From Heliocybe sulcata (lineage: Eukaryota > Basidiomycota > Agaricomycetes > Gloeophyllales > Gloeophyllaceae): a stretch of DNA of 64,000 nucleotides. The translations under genes and the position numbers were made by a program. The DNA lies in assembly GCA_004369045.1 (NCBI GenBank), contig ML213516.1, positions 273,579 to 337,578 on the forward strand. Reading direction: 5' to 3'. The notes under the pieces are model-generated. The model was not told where the DNA came from and searched no databases. It saw nothing but the letters and a program-made list of their open reading frames with translations. Of the stretch, positions 1 to 10,258 are shown piece after piece (within the stretch, counting starts at the first letter, position 1; each line of letters starts with the position of its first letter).

Positions 1-623
1 CCGCAAGCCGAACACAGCGCCATCCGGTAGCGGTGGGACTCCGGGTTATCGAGCAGCAAGGTGCGTGATCGGATGTCTCACCCGGATGGAGGTCCCCTGA
101 GGGACATCGCGCTCTCTCCATCTGATCGTCAGCTCGCCACTTGCCTCGACTGTCACCTCAGCGGAAGATAACCAGCCGCAACCGCAATCAGACGCCACAC
201 CTCTCAAAAGATACAACATCCGCACCGACGTACATTTCAATGCAGAGACGAACACAATGACTGCCATGTTCGAGATCCCCGGCGTGAAGAAGACTGATAT
301 AAAGATAATGCTGTCTAGATGCCCATACAGCAAGGCGAAGCAGGTTACAGTCAGAGGTATAGCTAAGTCAGTACTGCCTGACGATGCAGCGGCAGCGGGG
401 TTCTTCACCACGCGCGAACGACACCATGGCGAATTTAAAAGGACGCTGGTCGTTCCTTCGGACGCCGAGGTGCGTGGCAAGCATGACAGATTCTATTCCT
501 CATCGTGAGGTTCTACAGGCCAACGCGATCCAGGCCGAGTTCCAAGATGGCATCCTCATTCTTCGTGTCCCTGGAGGAGAGCCTGCGGAGCCATTTGATC
601 CAGAATCTATCCAAGTTATTTGA
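1..623 (+). CDS. Small heat-shock protein Hsp20 (5' end outside window)
   Basis: Holdase chaperone of the alpha-crystallin/Hsp20 family, expected in the cytosol as oligomers that bind unfolding proteins. Three exon segments can be read: up to base 60, 162-469 and 519-623. They are joined by a GT-AG intron at 61-161 (less certain) and a clear 49-nt intron at 470-518. The core shows the family signatures: an FEIPGVKK-like beta strand near base 265, the GEFKRTLVVPSDAE stretch before the second intron, and the GILILRVP strand after it, which is the C-terminal beta-sandwich signature. The protein ends soon afterwards without a long tail, as is usual. The start codon lies upstream of the window, and the segment at 1-60 is open in the right phase but carries no recognisable motif. 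Family assignment is firm; the N-terminal exon is tentative. Confidence 0.8.
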
Positions 624-1015
624 GCCGCAAAATCTCTTGATTGACTTTAAGCCCCTCGATGATTTTATGGCCCTTAATATTTCCCGGTGCTCATTGACCC
701 TTTAGCCTATCTATTAATCGCATCCCCCGCTCCGTCATGTTGGCTCGATTTATCTCTTGCATGGACTCACCACTGCTCTAGATGCATGTACGTATACCAC
801 ACAAAGTGCTGCTTGTATCCCTACCATTTTTGTTCGTTACTCTCCCATCTTAGTTCCAGCCTGGCACGTATGGTAGTTATTGTCTCTGCTATCGGCTCTG
901 ATCAAATGAAGTAATTTTCCACCAGGTCTAGCAGGCGCGGATGTCAGTACAATCAAGAAGACATAGGCACTTGCACGGTAAGGAGGTGTGCTCCGTCACG
1001 ACGAAGCTGTCAAAA
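624..1015. other. Convergent intergenic spacer
   Basis: About 390 bp between the 3' ends of the Hsp20 gene and SEH1, which converge. T-rich stretches fit 3' untranslated sequence; I see no gene. Confidence 0.5.
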
Positions 1016-2604
1016 TCAGTCTGCTACAGCATGCTCCATATCGACGTCTCCTTGTGACTCTTCCGCTTGTTCGACGCTAAGATGCCCCGCCGCTCTCCAG
1101 ACATTGCCGATCGTGGCCTTCCAAAGCCGGACACGGCCATCATTACCAGCCGATGACAAGACGGTTCTATAGGGCGAAAGTGAGTAATCAGTTCTGAATA
1201 GTATGCCGGCACGCACCCTGTGATATTCCATTCTACTCGCCCGACAGCCAGTCTACAAGCAAAGCGCCGCATGAGGCTACATTGTCTGGAGGATAGACGA
1301 GAACGCTCACTTATGGTCATCGAAATCAGCAACGATACTGGCAGTCCACTTCCCCTCCTCCTCCTCGCCCAGGACGGACATGTCCAGATCACTGTCCTGC
1401 GCTGGAGGCTTCACTCTCCATATCCGCACTCGTCCGTCTCGGCCACCAGTGGCAATCATGTGGTAAGAGCGACCGCAGGAGGGTGCCCATGAGACGGAGG
1501 TCACAGCATAAGCTGCTCGGCTTTCCGACTCTGCTGGTGGTGCGGTCCCTTCGGAGGCATACGGGTCCAGAGCTAATACTGCTACTGGGCGCCGCGCAGC
1601 TGTTAGTTGGATGATCTGCTCTTCACATTCAGTGACCTACATCAGGCTAGAAGGGATAGGCAGACGAACCTTGACGACGCCGCTAACCCCGGCGCCGGCA
1701 GCGATGAGTTCGCCCCAGTATTTATCTTTGCACCAGGAGATACACCATCCGCCATCGGCTTCGCGACTGCCCATTCCAGGCCGTGACAAGGGCTGATTTT
1801 GCGATTGCTGCAATGCATGGGCGACGAGGCTCGGGTTTGTAGCGTCCAGAGAGGCGTGAGTTTGGGTGGGGGTGGCAAGGGCAACTGTGTGAGACATAGA
1901 GGTCGCAGCGGGGCTGGAGGAAGGGATAACTTGGACATCGACCTCTTCTGACAGCTGCCATGTCGTTAAGGAGGGCTGTTCTACGCATTCGTAGATTCGA
2001 AGGTGGTTGTCTGAGGATATGGATGCCTAGCCGCAGCCCGGGCTTCAGCTGCTCAGTACGCGGGACAATCGAAGGGTCTACGCACGAGTTTCAGTCCGAA
2101 GTGCCGAGGCCCAAACTCGACAGCTCTGACTGTCCCCTTGGCATCCACCAGTACCGCTCTCTCAATCCAACGTGCACTCGCCGCCGAAGCGCCGTTCCCA
2201 TTCGGCTGAGCATCTGCCTCGACGGATGTCTCCTCCCATACTTTCACTGTCCGGTCAAAAGATGACGATGCAAAGATCGATCCAAATTCTGGGTGTGCCC
2301 AGTGAACTTTCGACACAGCAGCGTCGTGAGCCTGTGGTTCGAATGTCCACTATAGGGTTTGCGTCCAGGGCTCATGGGCTACTCACCTTCCAGTCGTCCT
2401 CAGCATTCCATGTCCCGTTACTTTCGTCAATTCTCCATATTTTTATTCTGCAGGACAGTACATGTAAGAGGCCGCGATAGAGTGAGTCTCAGAGGAAGAC
2501 CTTTGGTCCAGGCTGCATGTTGCTAGACGCAGACCGTAGAAGTCATAGGCGGCATCAGTGACAAGGTCGTTGTGCGCGTTTTGTATAAGACCAGATTGTA
2601 TCAT
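1016..2604 (-). CDS. SEH1: Nucleoporin SEH1 (WD40)
   Basis: Seh1 is a WD40 beta-propeller shared by the Nup84/Nup107 Y-complex of the nuclear pore and the SEA/GATOR2 complex that signals amino acids to TORC1. The start (2602-2604) opens MIQSGLIQNAHNDLVTDAAY, the typical Seh1 N terminus. After splicing one reads successive WD repeats: LATCSLDQR then IKIWR, VHWAHPEFG with SSSFDRTVKVWEE, a repeat around DNHLRIYE, SWAPSCGRSY with GGRDGRVRIWRV, and a last blade with SSAGNDGRVRLWKA. The protein ends in an acidic tail, with the stop at 1016. At least six introns of usual size separate the blades. It converges with the Hsp20 gene and starts about 290 bp from the 3' end of the UNC93-like gene. Sec13 is the nearest alternative, but the N terminus and the blade insertions fit Seh1 better. 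Confidence 0.93.
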
Positions 2605-2894
2605 TTTGTTATGCGAAGCAGGAAAGATGTTTGTGGCAGCAGGTCCGACGCGTCTCGAGAACCGAGAGGGTAGGGTTGAGAACGACGCGTCCGTGACGTG
2701 ACAGATCACAAGCACCAATTCACACACGGCGCGCCACAACTTGTCTGCAACAGCTCGAATCACAATGAAAATATTTTCCGAGAACCCAGCAGAACTCTAC
2801 GAGGCGTTCTAGCTAGTCTATCGTCTGCATGACTTACACCTGACATTTGACTTCTCTGAAAGGAAAGGAACATAATATACTTATAACTATCTGT

Positions 2895-4891
2895 CTAATC
2901 ACGATCAGCAGGGCGAACAAGGACTGATTCAACATCTTTCTCCTTGACGTCCATCCCGTGAGCTTCGATACTTGGTGTCCTGACATGCGTTCAGCGAGTG
3001 AGAGCTGAGTACGTGGGTATACAGCACGCACCTCGTATCTTCTAAATTCTCTTCCGTAGGGAGGTTCCGCACTCGCAGATAGAACATCGGTAAGGCGAAA
3101 AGTAGCCCGGCGACCAACAGGCACCACATGGTGATGAATATCGTCATGTATCTGTAACACACCATTAGATGTCTGTTGCAGGTTCAAAATGCTGAGAGAT
3201 ACTCACGGTACTCCGACGGCATCTGCTCTGAAGGCGATGGCAACGCCAGCGGACTGAATGCCTTTATCTTAATACCCAGGTCAGGTCAGGTCGGGCACCA
3301 CAAGTAAACAGATCCTACAAAATCCAGCGAAGTGCGCGAGCTTAGCAGGATCGTCCGACATGGTTCCAAGGACCCAATACACAGTAGTCTGCCAGATGGC
3401 ATCCAAGGCACCGCAGAAGATGTACAATATGATCTTGGCTGGGTACCCCTTGTCATAAATATCCATCTTTACAGAGTCTGGAGGGACAGACTCGCGGGTA
3501 TATTGCCTGAAGAATATATCTTAATCAGAAACGGATAAGAGAGGTAACTTCATACTAACTTCTGATAGATGTATGCCCAGACGTGGACGAGGAACACCAG
3601 CGCCAAGACTATCGCCCACCCAGAAAACGCTCTGGCTCTTCGGGACAGTCGCTGTTGGTCAAGGAAGAGACCAATCCCAACAGAACCAAGAATCTGAGCT
3701 ATCCAGTACACAAAGTTGTTGAGCGATCGTGCCCGGATATTGAACAAAGCGGCATTGTAATCGTTGAATTCTGACATTCTGGTCAGTATCTGGTATTGAG
3801 AAGCATTGATATTATCCCCACGTACGCCAAGCGTAATACCATATGCTCGAGAAGAACATGGGGAACAGCAACAAAATGAAAGGGTCTGTCTTTAGCGTAT
3901 GGTAGAGGCCGTAGAACTCGGATGTCCATGTTGGCTGCCGCGGGGTCGTCACTTTGGTTCCGTCAGTTCTGATCATCTTCTGTGGGTCTGCCATAAGGAG
4001 AGGAACAGCCATGCCAATCGCATTGAGCACGATAAGAGCGATCTGTAATAGAGATCAGTGGGTTGTGCAGCCGTTTTCTAGTCGGGTCGGCGTACGTAAG
4101 TCCCATTTCCGACTGCCATCCAAGTTAGTGTCGCCATATGCACAGTTATACTGCGGACATACCACCATTGGTCTGGAGGTAAAGAGCACTATAAGCAACT
4201 CAACAAAACGCCGCAAAGGCTGTCGCCTACCTTTAAGTGGATGTTTTCCCCTAGGGATACGGCGGCACCTACAACGCCTCCCAAGTTGTAGATGGTCCAA
4301 ATCAAACCGATGAATTTGCCTCGTTGGGCGTCCGTAGGGTACGCCATCATGAGGGCGCCTTGCGCAGTCCATAGCAATCCCGCACAGACGCCTTGTATGG
4401 AGCCGGCAGTAATAAGGAACCAACCAGCGTTCGGGTGAATGTTGAGTGCTCTGAACGGCTGAAGTCAGCACGGCTAATATAACCATGTACGAGGCGATAC
4501 TGACAAGTAAGATCCCAGTCCAAGCACGTATCCCGTCGTACCCAAGAACAGCGTCAGCCTCGGTCCCAAAACGTTCGTAATCGACCTGATACATGTCACT
4601 TCAACGTAAGTACACAATATCAGAAGCACTAGTGACGCACCCGGAAAAGAAGGCAAAGAAGCCGAAGATCGCGTACAGCGCCGTATTCGCATTCGCGCTT
4701 ATTGTGGCGCTAATCTGCCCACCACCACCGAGCCCTGTCATGGCATTGTAGAGTCCGGGGCATGTGAAGCAGACTAGCCCTAGCATAGCCATCTGAGTGT
4801 AGGGATTGTAGTAGAAGCCTTTGATCCCCTTCGGTCGCTCATAGCGTTGGACATCCTTAGGTGCTTCTTGAATAGGACCTACCACGAACAT
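2895..4891 (-). CDS. UNC93-like MFS transporter, copy 1
   Basis: Polytopic membrane protein of the fungal UNC93/DUF895 family in the major facilitator fold; substrate unknown. The start at 4891 gives a short soluble leader, then GFYYNPYTQMAMLGLVCF and the glycine-rich NAMTGLGGGGQ loop. Later come NVLGPRLTLFLGTTGY, LLWTAQGALMMAYPTDAQRG, YNLGGVVGAAVSLGENIHLK, EFNDYNAALFNIRARSLNN, and a tail ending in an acidic/basic stretch with the stop at 2895. About 11-12 hydrophobic segments are visible. The frame across the NIHLK-NGTY junction is restored only by a 10-nt micro-exon at 4163-4172. The last intron joins the ENLEDTR exon to a tail beginning TPSIEAHGMDV. A paralog of the same design lies at 31314-33281 on the opposite strand. 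Confidence 0.88.
4163..4172 (-). other. 10-nt micro-exon of UNC93-like copy 1
   Basis: On the minus strand the ten bases ACCAATGGTG lie between an acceptor ending in CCAG and a donor GTATGT. Including them gives K-T-N-G-V-G-N-G-T-Y across the junction. Leaving them out puts the flanking exons in different frames. The paralog at 31314-33281 has an equivalent ten-base exon. Confidence 0.7.
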
Positions 4892-5950
4892 CGTTAGGAC
4901 GAGGGTGATGTGGGAGAGGGCTTCTTACTGTATTCTGTAGCTATTTAATTGCGAGCCGAAGTACCATTCTCTGAGTTATTTTTGCTTCGATAAGAGGTAT
5001 GCGATAGAAGCAGCGGGTGATGTTCTTTGTCACGGAGGGGTGCATATAAAAGAATGAGAGGCCGTAAGCTCTCAAAGACCGGTGACTTCCCCGCTCCACA
5101 ACGCTTTTCCACAACGGAGGGCCTGATCCGGAGATCTTGGTTTGAATATTTGGAGACTTCGAATAGGCGCGCAGTTCAGATAGCACATTTGTTGTGTGCT
5201 GGAGTCATATCGAATTGCTTGAATACTCCAAATGGCAGCAAAACCGAGAAAGCTAGTTCGGCCTGGGGAGGAAAACATAGTTCTGTCCCGGGACCCATTC
5301 GGCGTAGCGGACGTACTGGAGTCAACATATCCAAAGGGGTTGTGAGGGTGCTCACTAGCATCCCAAACAATAGAAGCTACACTGGCAGAAGATCAGAGTG
5401 TCCGTTCCTAGACTTCATACACATTAGAATCGTAAAGTCGCGTACATACCAAGTGGCTTTTACCCTGCCACAGAGTGAGAGATGCTCATATTGGTCCCAA
5501 AGGGAATCAAGCATTCATCGCCTTGGGCCAAGGTGGACATCTCATCCTCCGAGCCGTCGCGTGCTCTCGATCTCCACTATACGCCAGATCCTTTCCTCGC
5601 TACACGAACACCGGTCAAGTAGTGTTACTCCAATGGGAATGTCATGCAAGAATAACCTCCTGGTATGGTCCGTTCTTGTGCAATTCTAGTCCAGTACTGT
5701 CGATCGAAAGGCCATGGCCCGAAGTTTGTGAATCAGGATACAAGTTGCCGGGAAAGCTTGGGCAATTCTGTCATGGACATCAGGTGCGTTCCAGTTGTAT
5801 ATCGGACGGTGAACTCCGCCAATCTCAAAACGACAAAGTGGGATGGCCAGAAACACTACCGGTAAGGCTGATGATAAAGCGTTGAACTGAAAGGGCGTCT
5901 GCAAGCGCGGGACGGGTGGCACCGTCGGTGGCTGTGTGGTAAACAAACCT
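4892..5950. other. Intergenic, no confident gene
   Basis: This holds the promoter of the UNC93-like copy 1 (minus) and about 900 bp of unassigned sequence. A plus-strand TATAAAAG at 5045-5052 has no convincing gene downstream. On the minus strand, 5686-5935 reads as a protein-like hydrophobic stretch (SALPVVFLAIPLCRFEI, later AQAFPATCILIHKL) that ends quickly in stops. It could be a remnant of a membrane-protein gene; I could not assign a family. Confidence 0.35.
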
Positions 5951-5959
5951 CCACAAATA
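5951..5959. repeat. Target-site duplication, left
   Basis: CCACAAATA, identical to 6481-6489, directly abutting the left end of the inverted-repeat element. Confidence 0.85.
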
Positions 5960-6070
5960 GGAGGCAAGGCCTTACCACTTAACTGCCTTATTCGGAACTC
6001 GCGTGTTTTCCACGCGACGGCTCGGAAAGGTGCGAATCACGCCATCGTGGCGCTGGCCACTCGAAATTTT
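5960..6070 (+). repeat. Left terminal inverted repeat
   Basis: 111 bp, pairing with 6370-6480. It contains its own small palindrome, CGCGTGTTTTCCACGCG, so each arm can also fold on itself. Confidence 0.85.
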
Positions 6071-6369
6071 GCTAAGTCCCCGTTCTGCATAGGTGAGTCG
6101 TTTGGAGTCATTAGAGTGTGTCAAAAGACTGCCTGAGAACTGGCGCGCATCGGCTGCAATAGTACTAGTGCTGCACTAGTAGTATATATTACAATGATAT
6201 TATATTGGTACACCATGCGACCATGATAGTATACAACTAAAGAGAAGACAAATATGATATACTCAAATCCCCGACAACATGCCCAGTCAATGACCCAGTA
6301 CTCAGTACTCAGTACTCAAATATGCATGACTTAAATGTCCGCCCTTGTGCACGGAAGAGGGACTTCACA

Positions 6370-6480
6370 AAAATTTCGAGTGGTCAGCGCGACGATGGCG
6401 TGATTCGCACCTTTCCGAGCCGTCGCGTGGAAAACACGCGGGTTCCGAATAAGGCAGTTAAGTGGTAAGGCCTTGCCTCC
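6370..6480 (-). repeat. Right terminal inverted repeat
   Basis: Reverse complement of 5960-6070 with about three substitutions. It ends exactly at the second copy of the 9-bp target duplication. Confidence 0.85.
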
Positions 6481-6489
6481 CCACAAATA
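6481..6489. repeat. Target-site duplication, right
   Basis: CCACAAATA, identical to 5951-5959. Confidence 0.85.
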
Positions 6490-7644
6490 CTAATACCGTG
6501 TGGCTGTGCCTCGCACAACTTCAACGTTGTTAACGTTCAACAGGCACCTAGTCCTGCTCAGTCTCTTCATACGGTCGTAAGGCGCAACGCATGGCTCTGT
6601 TAGTGGGATACTGTATTTCTTACACGCACTTGCTTTCTGATGTACCAGGTCCTACCATGTTTTTCAAGACAAACGCTTCAGTCTCCAGACGAAAACGGCT
6701 GCAAAGCCATCGACCACGCGACAACAAGCCCCACTAAACTACTATGGACATCCTAAAATGAACGGAGATTCCTATACTTCGGCGATGGTAGCCTGACCGG
6801 GCAGATAGACCTTCCGAGAGTCCTATCGAATAGAACTGGTCAGTCGACGAAGGCTATCATCGTGGTCATTGAGAGTTATGACATTTGGAGATCAGCAGGA
6901 GCATGGAAGGAGGTGCTGTTCATTTTTCAGTCCCGCCTCTTCAATTTCTTACCAAGAACTAGTCGTTTGGATGTGGCAACTGGTCTTCCGCAACGAATAA
7001 TCAATGCCACGATGAAGGCCAGCGAGCGACTACGATCTCGCAGGGAGAGTGCTGTAAACATGCTCTGCACGTGCACATCTGGTGCCACAGAATTCAACGC
7101 TAAACAAGCCGTCAAGCCTTGCACCGGGGGACGCTTCCTTGTATTCCGCTGGAGTAATGACGCATGCGGGCGCTTTTAGGTGAGTCATTAACATCTCTAA
7201 GACTGCTCATTGATTTGGCAACTTCTTGAAGAATAGGCTACGTGCGCTCCGATATCAGGCGAATGCCTAAGAGATGGGCATCGTGATAGCGTTTGCTCCA
7301 GCCAGGTCATGAGAGCGCACGGGAAGGGCCCCAGGCAGAGATCCCAGCATACGCTCTGATGACTAGCTGCAACGTGATGTAGGATGCATTCTGCCTTGAA
7401 GTCGCCTGGAAGGATGGAGGGCAGGACTAAGTACCGTAGTGTACCATGTATTCCTCCCGTGCCTGGCCGGTGAATAACGAGTTAACCGACACAATCTAGA
7501 TCAAGAAGGAGGGAGCGACGCGCTTGTGGCGGTGCATTATTTGTCCTTGCTTGTCACCCGCGTCAAGATCAATGAATCAAAAAATTACGCGCCGTGCAGC
7601 CACACCTTGTACTGCTACCACTCTCCCCCAGACTTCGACACGAT
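6490..7644. other. Intergenic, upstream of CTP synthase
   Basis: About 1.15 kb without a recognisable gene. Open frames are short and unlike any family. The 3' part must hold the CTP synthase promoter; no clear TATA box was seen, as is usual for housekeeping genes. Confidence 0.4.
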
Positions 7645-10079
7645 ATGACCAAGTACATTCTGGTTTCTGGCGGTGTGGTCAGCGGTATCGGGAAGGGCAT
7701 CATTGGTGCGAGGGAAATCACTGTATACCGTCGTAGACATTGTTCAGATACGGATATCATGTAGCCTCCTCGACCGGTCTGCTCCTGAAGACGACGGGTC
7801 TGAAGGTGACCGCGATCAAGATAGATCCTTATATGAATATAGACGCTGGTACTATGCGGCCCACTGAGCACGGTGAGACACCGATGTATGAGACGCAGTG
7901 CTCTGTCTGAGACATCGGAAGGCGAGGTCTATGTCCTGAATGACGGCGGAGAGGTGGATTTAGATCTTGGGAACTACGAACGATATTTGGATGTCACGTT
8001 ATCCCGGGATAACAATATTACGACAGGCAAGATCTATCGAGAAGTTATTGAGAAAGAGGTTGGTGGTACTGTATATGAGATACCTATGAATCGCGGAATA
8101 AATTCCTCTCTAGCGCCGGGGAGATTATCTCGGGAAGACAGTACAGGTACGTAGCGGCATCAATAAGAACATTCAACGGGAATGATATGCAATATACCTT
8201 CAGATTATCCCTCATGTCACGAATGCCATCCAAGATTGGATCGACAGAGTATCCAAAATTCCAGTAGACGATACGGACGAGGAGCCGGATGTTTGCATCG
8301 TCGAGGTATGGCTCTCGAATATCTGTCCCGCTAGGATAGCTACTGAAGTCATAATAGTTGGGAGGTACCGTGGGCGACATCGAGTCGGCACCATTCGTCG
8401 AAGCCATGCGACAGTTCCAGTTCCGAGTAGGACACGAGAACTTCGCATTGATCCATGTGTCTTTAGTACCGGACATGCACGGCGAGCAGAAGACCAAACC
8501 TACGCAGACGACTGTTCATGCATTGAGAGGCCTGGGTTTGCTCCCTGACTTAGTACGTCTTCGAGTATATCAATCTTTTCCCTTATCTTCGTCCTGAACG
8601 TTTACGAACAGATTGCCTGCCGATTACTATCTCATGAACCACTCGAAATTGCCACAAGAGAGAAGATCTCCCTCTTCTGTCATGTTGCCAAAGAGCAAGT
8701 TGTCGGCGTCCACGATCTATCATCCGTATACCACGTCCCACTGCTTCTTCGCTCACAAGGACTGATCGGATATCTGCAAAAACGATTAAATCTTACGGGC
8801 CTCAACATCTCGAAACCTATGATTGACAAAGGTACGATGCTGGCGAGGAAGTGGAAAGAGATGACCACCGGGTAAGATCATCATGACTTATGTGTCAGAT
8901 CCGTTAGTCTTACATCGAGACACGGTACAGGCAGGAGCGACTCTTCGATGAAGTCAAGATTGTCCTGGTAGGGAAGTATACAGACTTGAAGGATTCGTAT
9001 ATGTCTGTCGTCAAGTCCCTGGAACACTCTGCCTTCCGGTGTCAACGACGACTTATTCTGCAGGTGAGAGGGAATGCAGGCCTGCGAAAAACCCATCTCA
9101 CGTCTGCATTTAGTGGGTCGAATCATCGGACCTTGAGCCAGAAACGCAAGAGCTGCACCCGGCGAGATATCATGACGCGTGGAGAGCCCTAGTCGCCGCC
9201 GGGTGTGTACATTTCCTGCGAATTCTGGATTCGACTTTTAACATCGCTGTAGAGGCATCCTGGTTCCTGGTGGGTTCGGTATGCGAGGAACGGAGGGTAT
9301 GATCCTTGCCATCAAATGGGCGCGAGAGCAGAAAGTGCCCTTCCTGGGCATCTGCTTCGGCTTCCAACTCGCTGTCGTCGAATGGGCGCGCAACGTCTGC
9401 GGCCTATCGAGTACGTTCCTTGCCTCTCTTACGAACTTCCTTGCTGACCCTGCCCAAAGACGCACAATCCGGCGAACTCGTGGAAGACGCCGAAACACCG
9501 GTCATCATCTTCATGCCAGAAATCTCCAAGACGCACATGGGCGGCACGATGCGACTCGGCCTGCGCCCGACCGTCTTCCAAACAGGTTCGGAGAGCTGGT
9601 CGAAAGCGAGGAAGCTGTACGGCGGCGCGCCCAAGATCTGGGAGCGGCACCGGCACCGGTACGAAGTCAACCCTACCTTCATCGAGAAGCTCGAGGGCAG
9701 CGGGATGGACTTTGTCGGGAGAGATGAGAAGGGCGAGCGGATGCAGGTGATGGAGCTGCGAGGTATGCTTATGTACTGTCTGAGACGACCTTCAAGCTGA
9801 AGGCGTATCATATCAGATCATCCATTCTTTATGGGCTTCCAGGCGCACCCCGAGTTCTGCACGCGGCCGCTCAATCCCTCGCCGCCCTTCCTTGGGTTCG
9901 TGGCCGCGGCGTCTGGACAGGAGGTCCTCGAGCAGCAGCTTGACTTGCAGATACAGCTCTACCGCCCGCCGCACCCCGAGCACTCGATGGTAAGCGAAGG
10001 GGAGATCCTCGAGACCAAAAAGGAGGGCGCCCAGGGAGAGGGCCGTCTCCCGCTAGCCAACGGTGGTGACGCCGATTAA
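7645..10079 (+). CDS. URA7: CTP synthase
   Basis: Makes CTP from UTP, ATP and glutamine, the last step of de novo pyrimidine nucleotide synthesis; cytosolic and filament-forming in fungi. The start (7645) opens [18 protein letters not shown], the synthetase P-loop region. Spliced exons then give [40 protein letters not shown], the [10 protein letters not shown] motif, [11 protein letters not shown] and LPDLIACR. The C-terminal glutamine amidotransferase domain follows, with [13 protein letters not shown], the nucleophile cysteine in [20 protein letters not shown], and the catalytic His-Glu pair in QAHPEF. The C-terminal tail is acidic and charged. About ten introns of 44-60 nt interrupt the gene, including one starting GTTGGT near 8060. 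All diagnostic motifs of both domains are present, so the enzyme should be active. Confidence 0.95.
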
Positions 10080-10258
10080 TCATGTATCTCAGTGTCGTGC
10101 CCATGGTTTCTGTATTGTCAGAGCTGTGTGATAATGGTGACCCATCTATGCTATAAATGCGAGTAAATATACGAATACTAGATGACGCCATAGCTACAAT
10201 ACAACCCAAAGCAGGGTGATCCCAAATGCAGTACCGTGACCTCGTACAGCCTAGACGG

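Larger units (their letters stand above)
5960..6480. mobile_element. Non-autonomous TIR DNA transposon (MITE, Mutator-like by TSD size)
   Basis: A 521-bp element bounded by GGAGGCAAGGCC and its exact reverse complement. The terminal inverted repeats run 5960-6070 and 6370-6480, 111 bp each, with only about three mismatches. The element is flanked by a perfect 9-bp direct repeat. It encodes no transposase. The interior is AT-rich, with a near-palindrome around ACTAGTGC/GCACTAGT near 6160 and three tandem CAGTACT units near 6297. A 9-bp duplication with long TIRs is what Mutator-like elements leave; hAT elements give 8 bp and Tc1/mariner gives TA. High TIR identity and an intact duplication point to a fairly recent insertion. 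Family assignment rests on duplication length alone. Confidence 0.85.

Noticed and set aside
5027-5689. 220-codon plus-strand frame after a TATAAAAG
   Set aside because: Composition is Arg/Ser-rich and shadow-like, with no motif, signal or splice-consistent neighbour; kept only as unassigned intergenic sequence.
5686-5967. Possible STE3-type pheromone receptor remnant (minus strand)
   Set aside because: The APDV, ILIH and KLRAMA segments only vaguely recall helices 2-3 of STE3, and the following helices could not be found.
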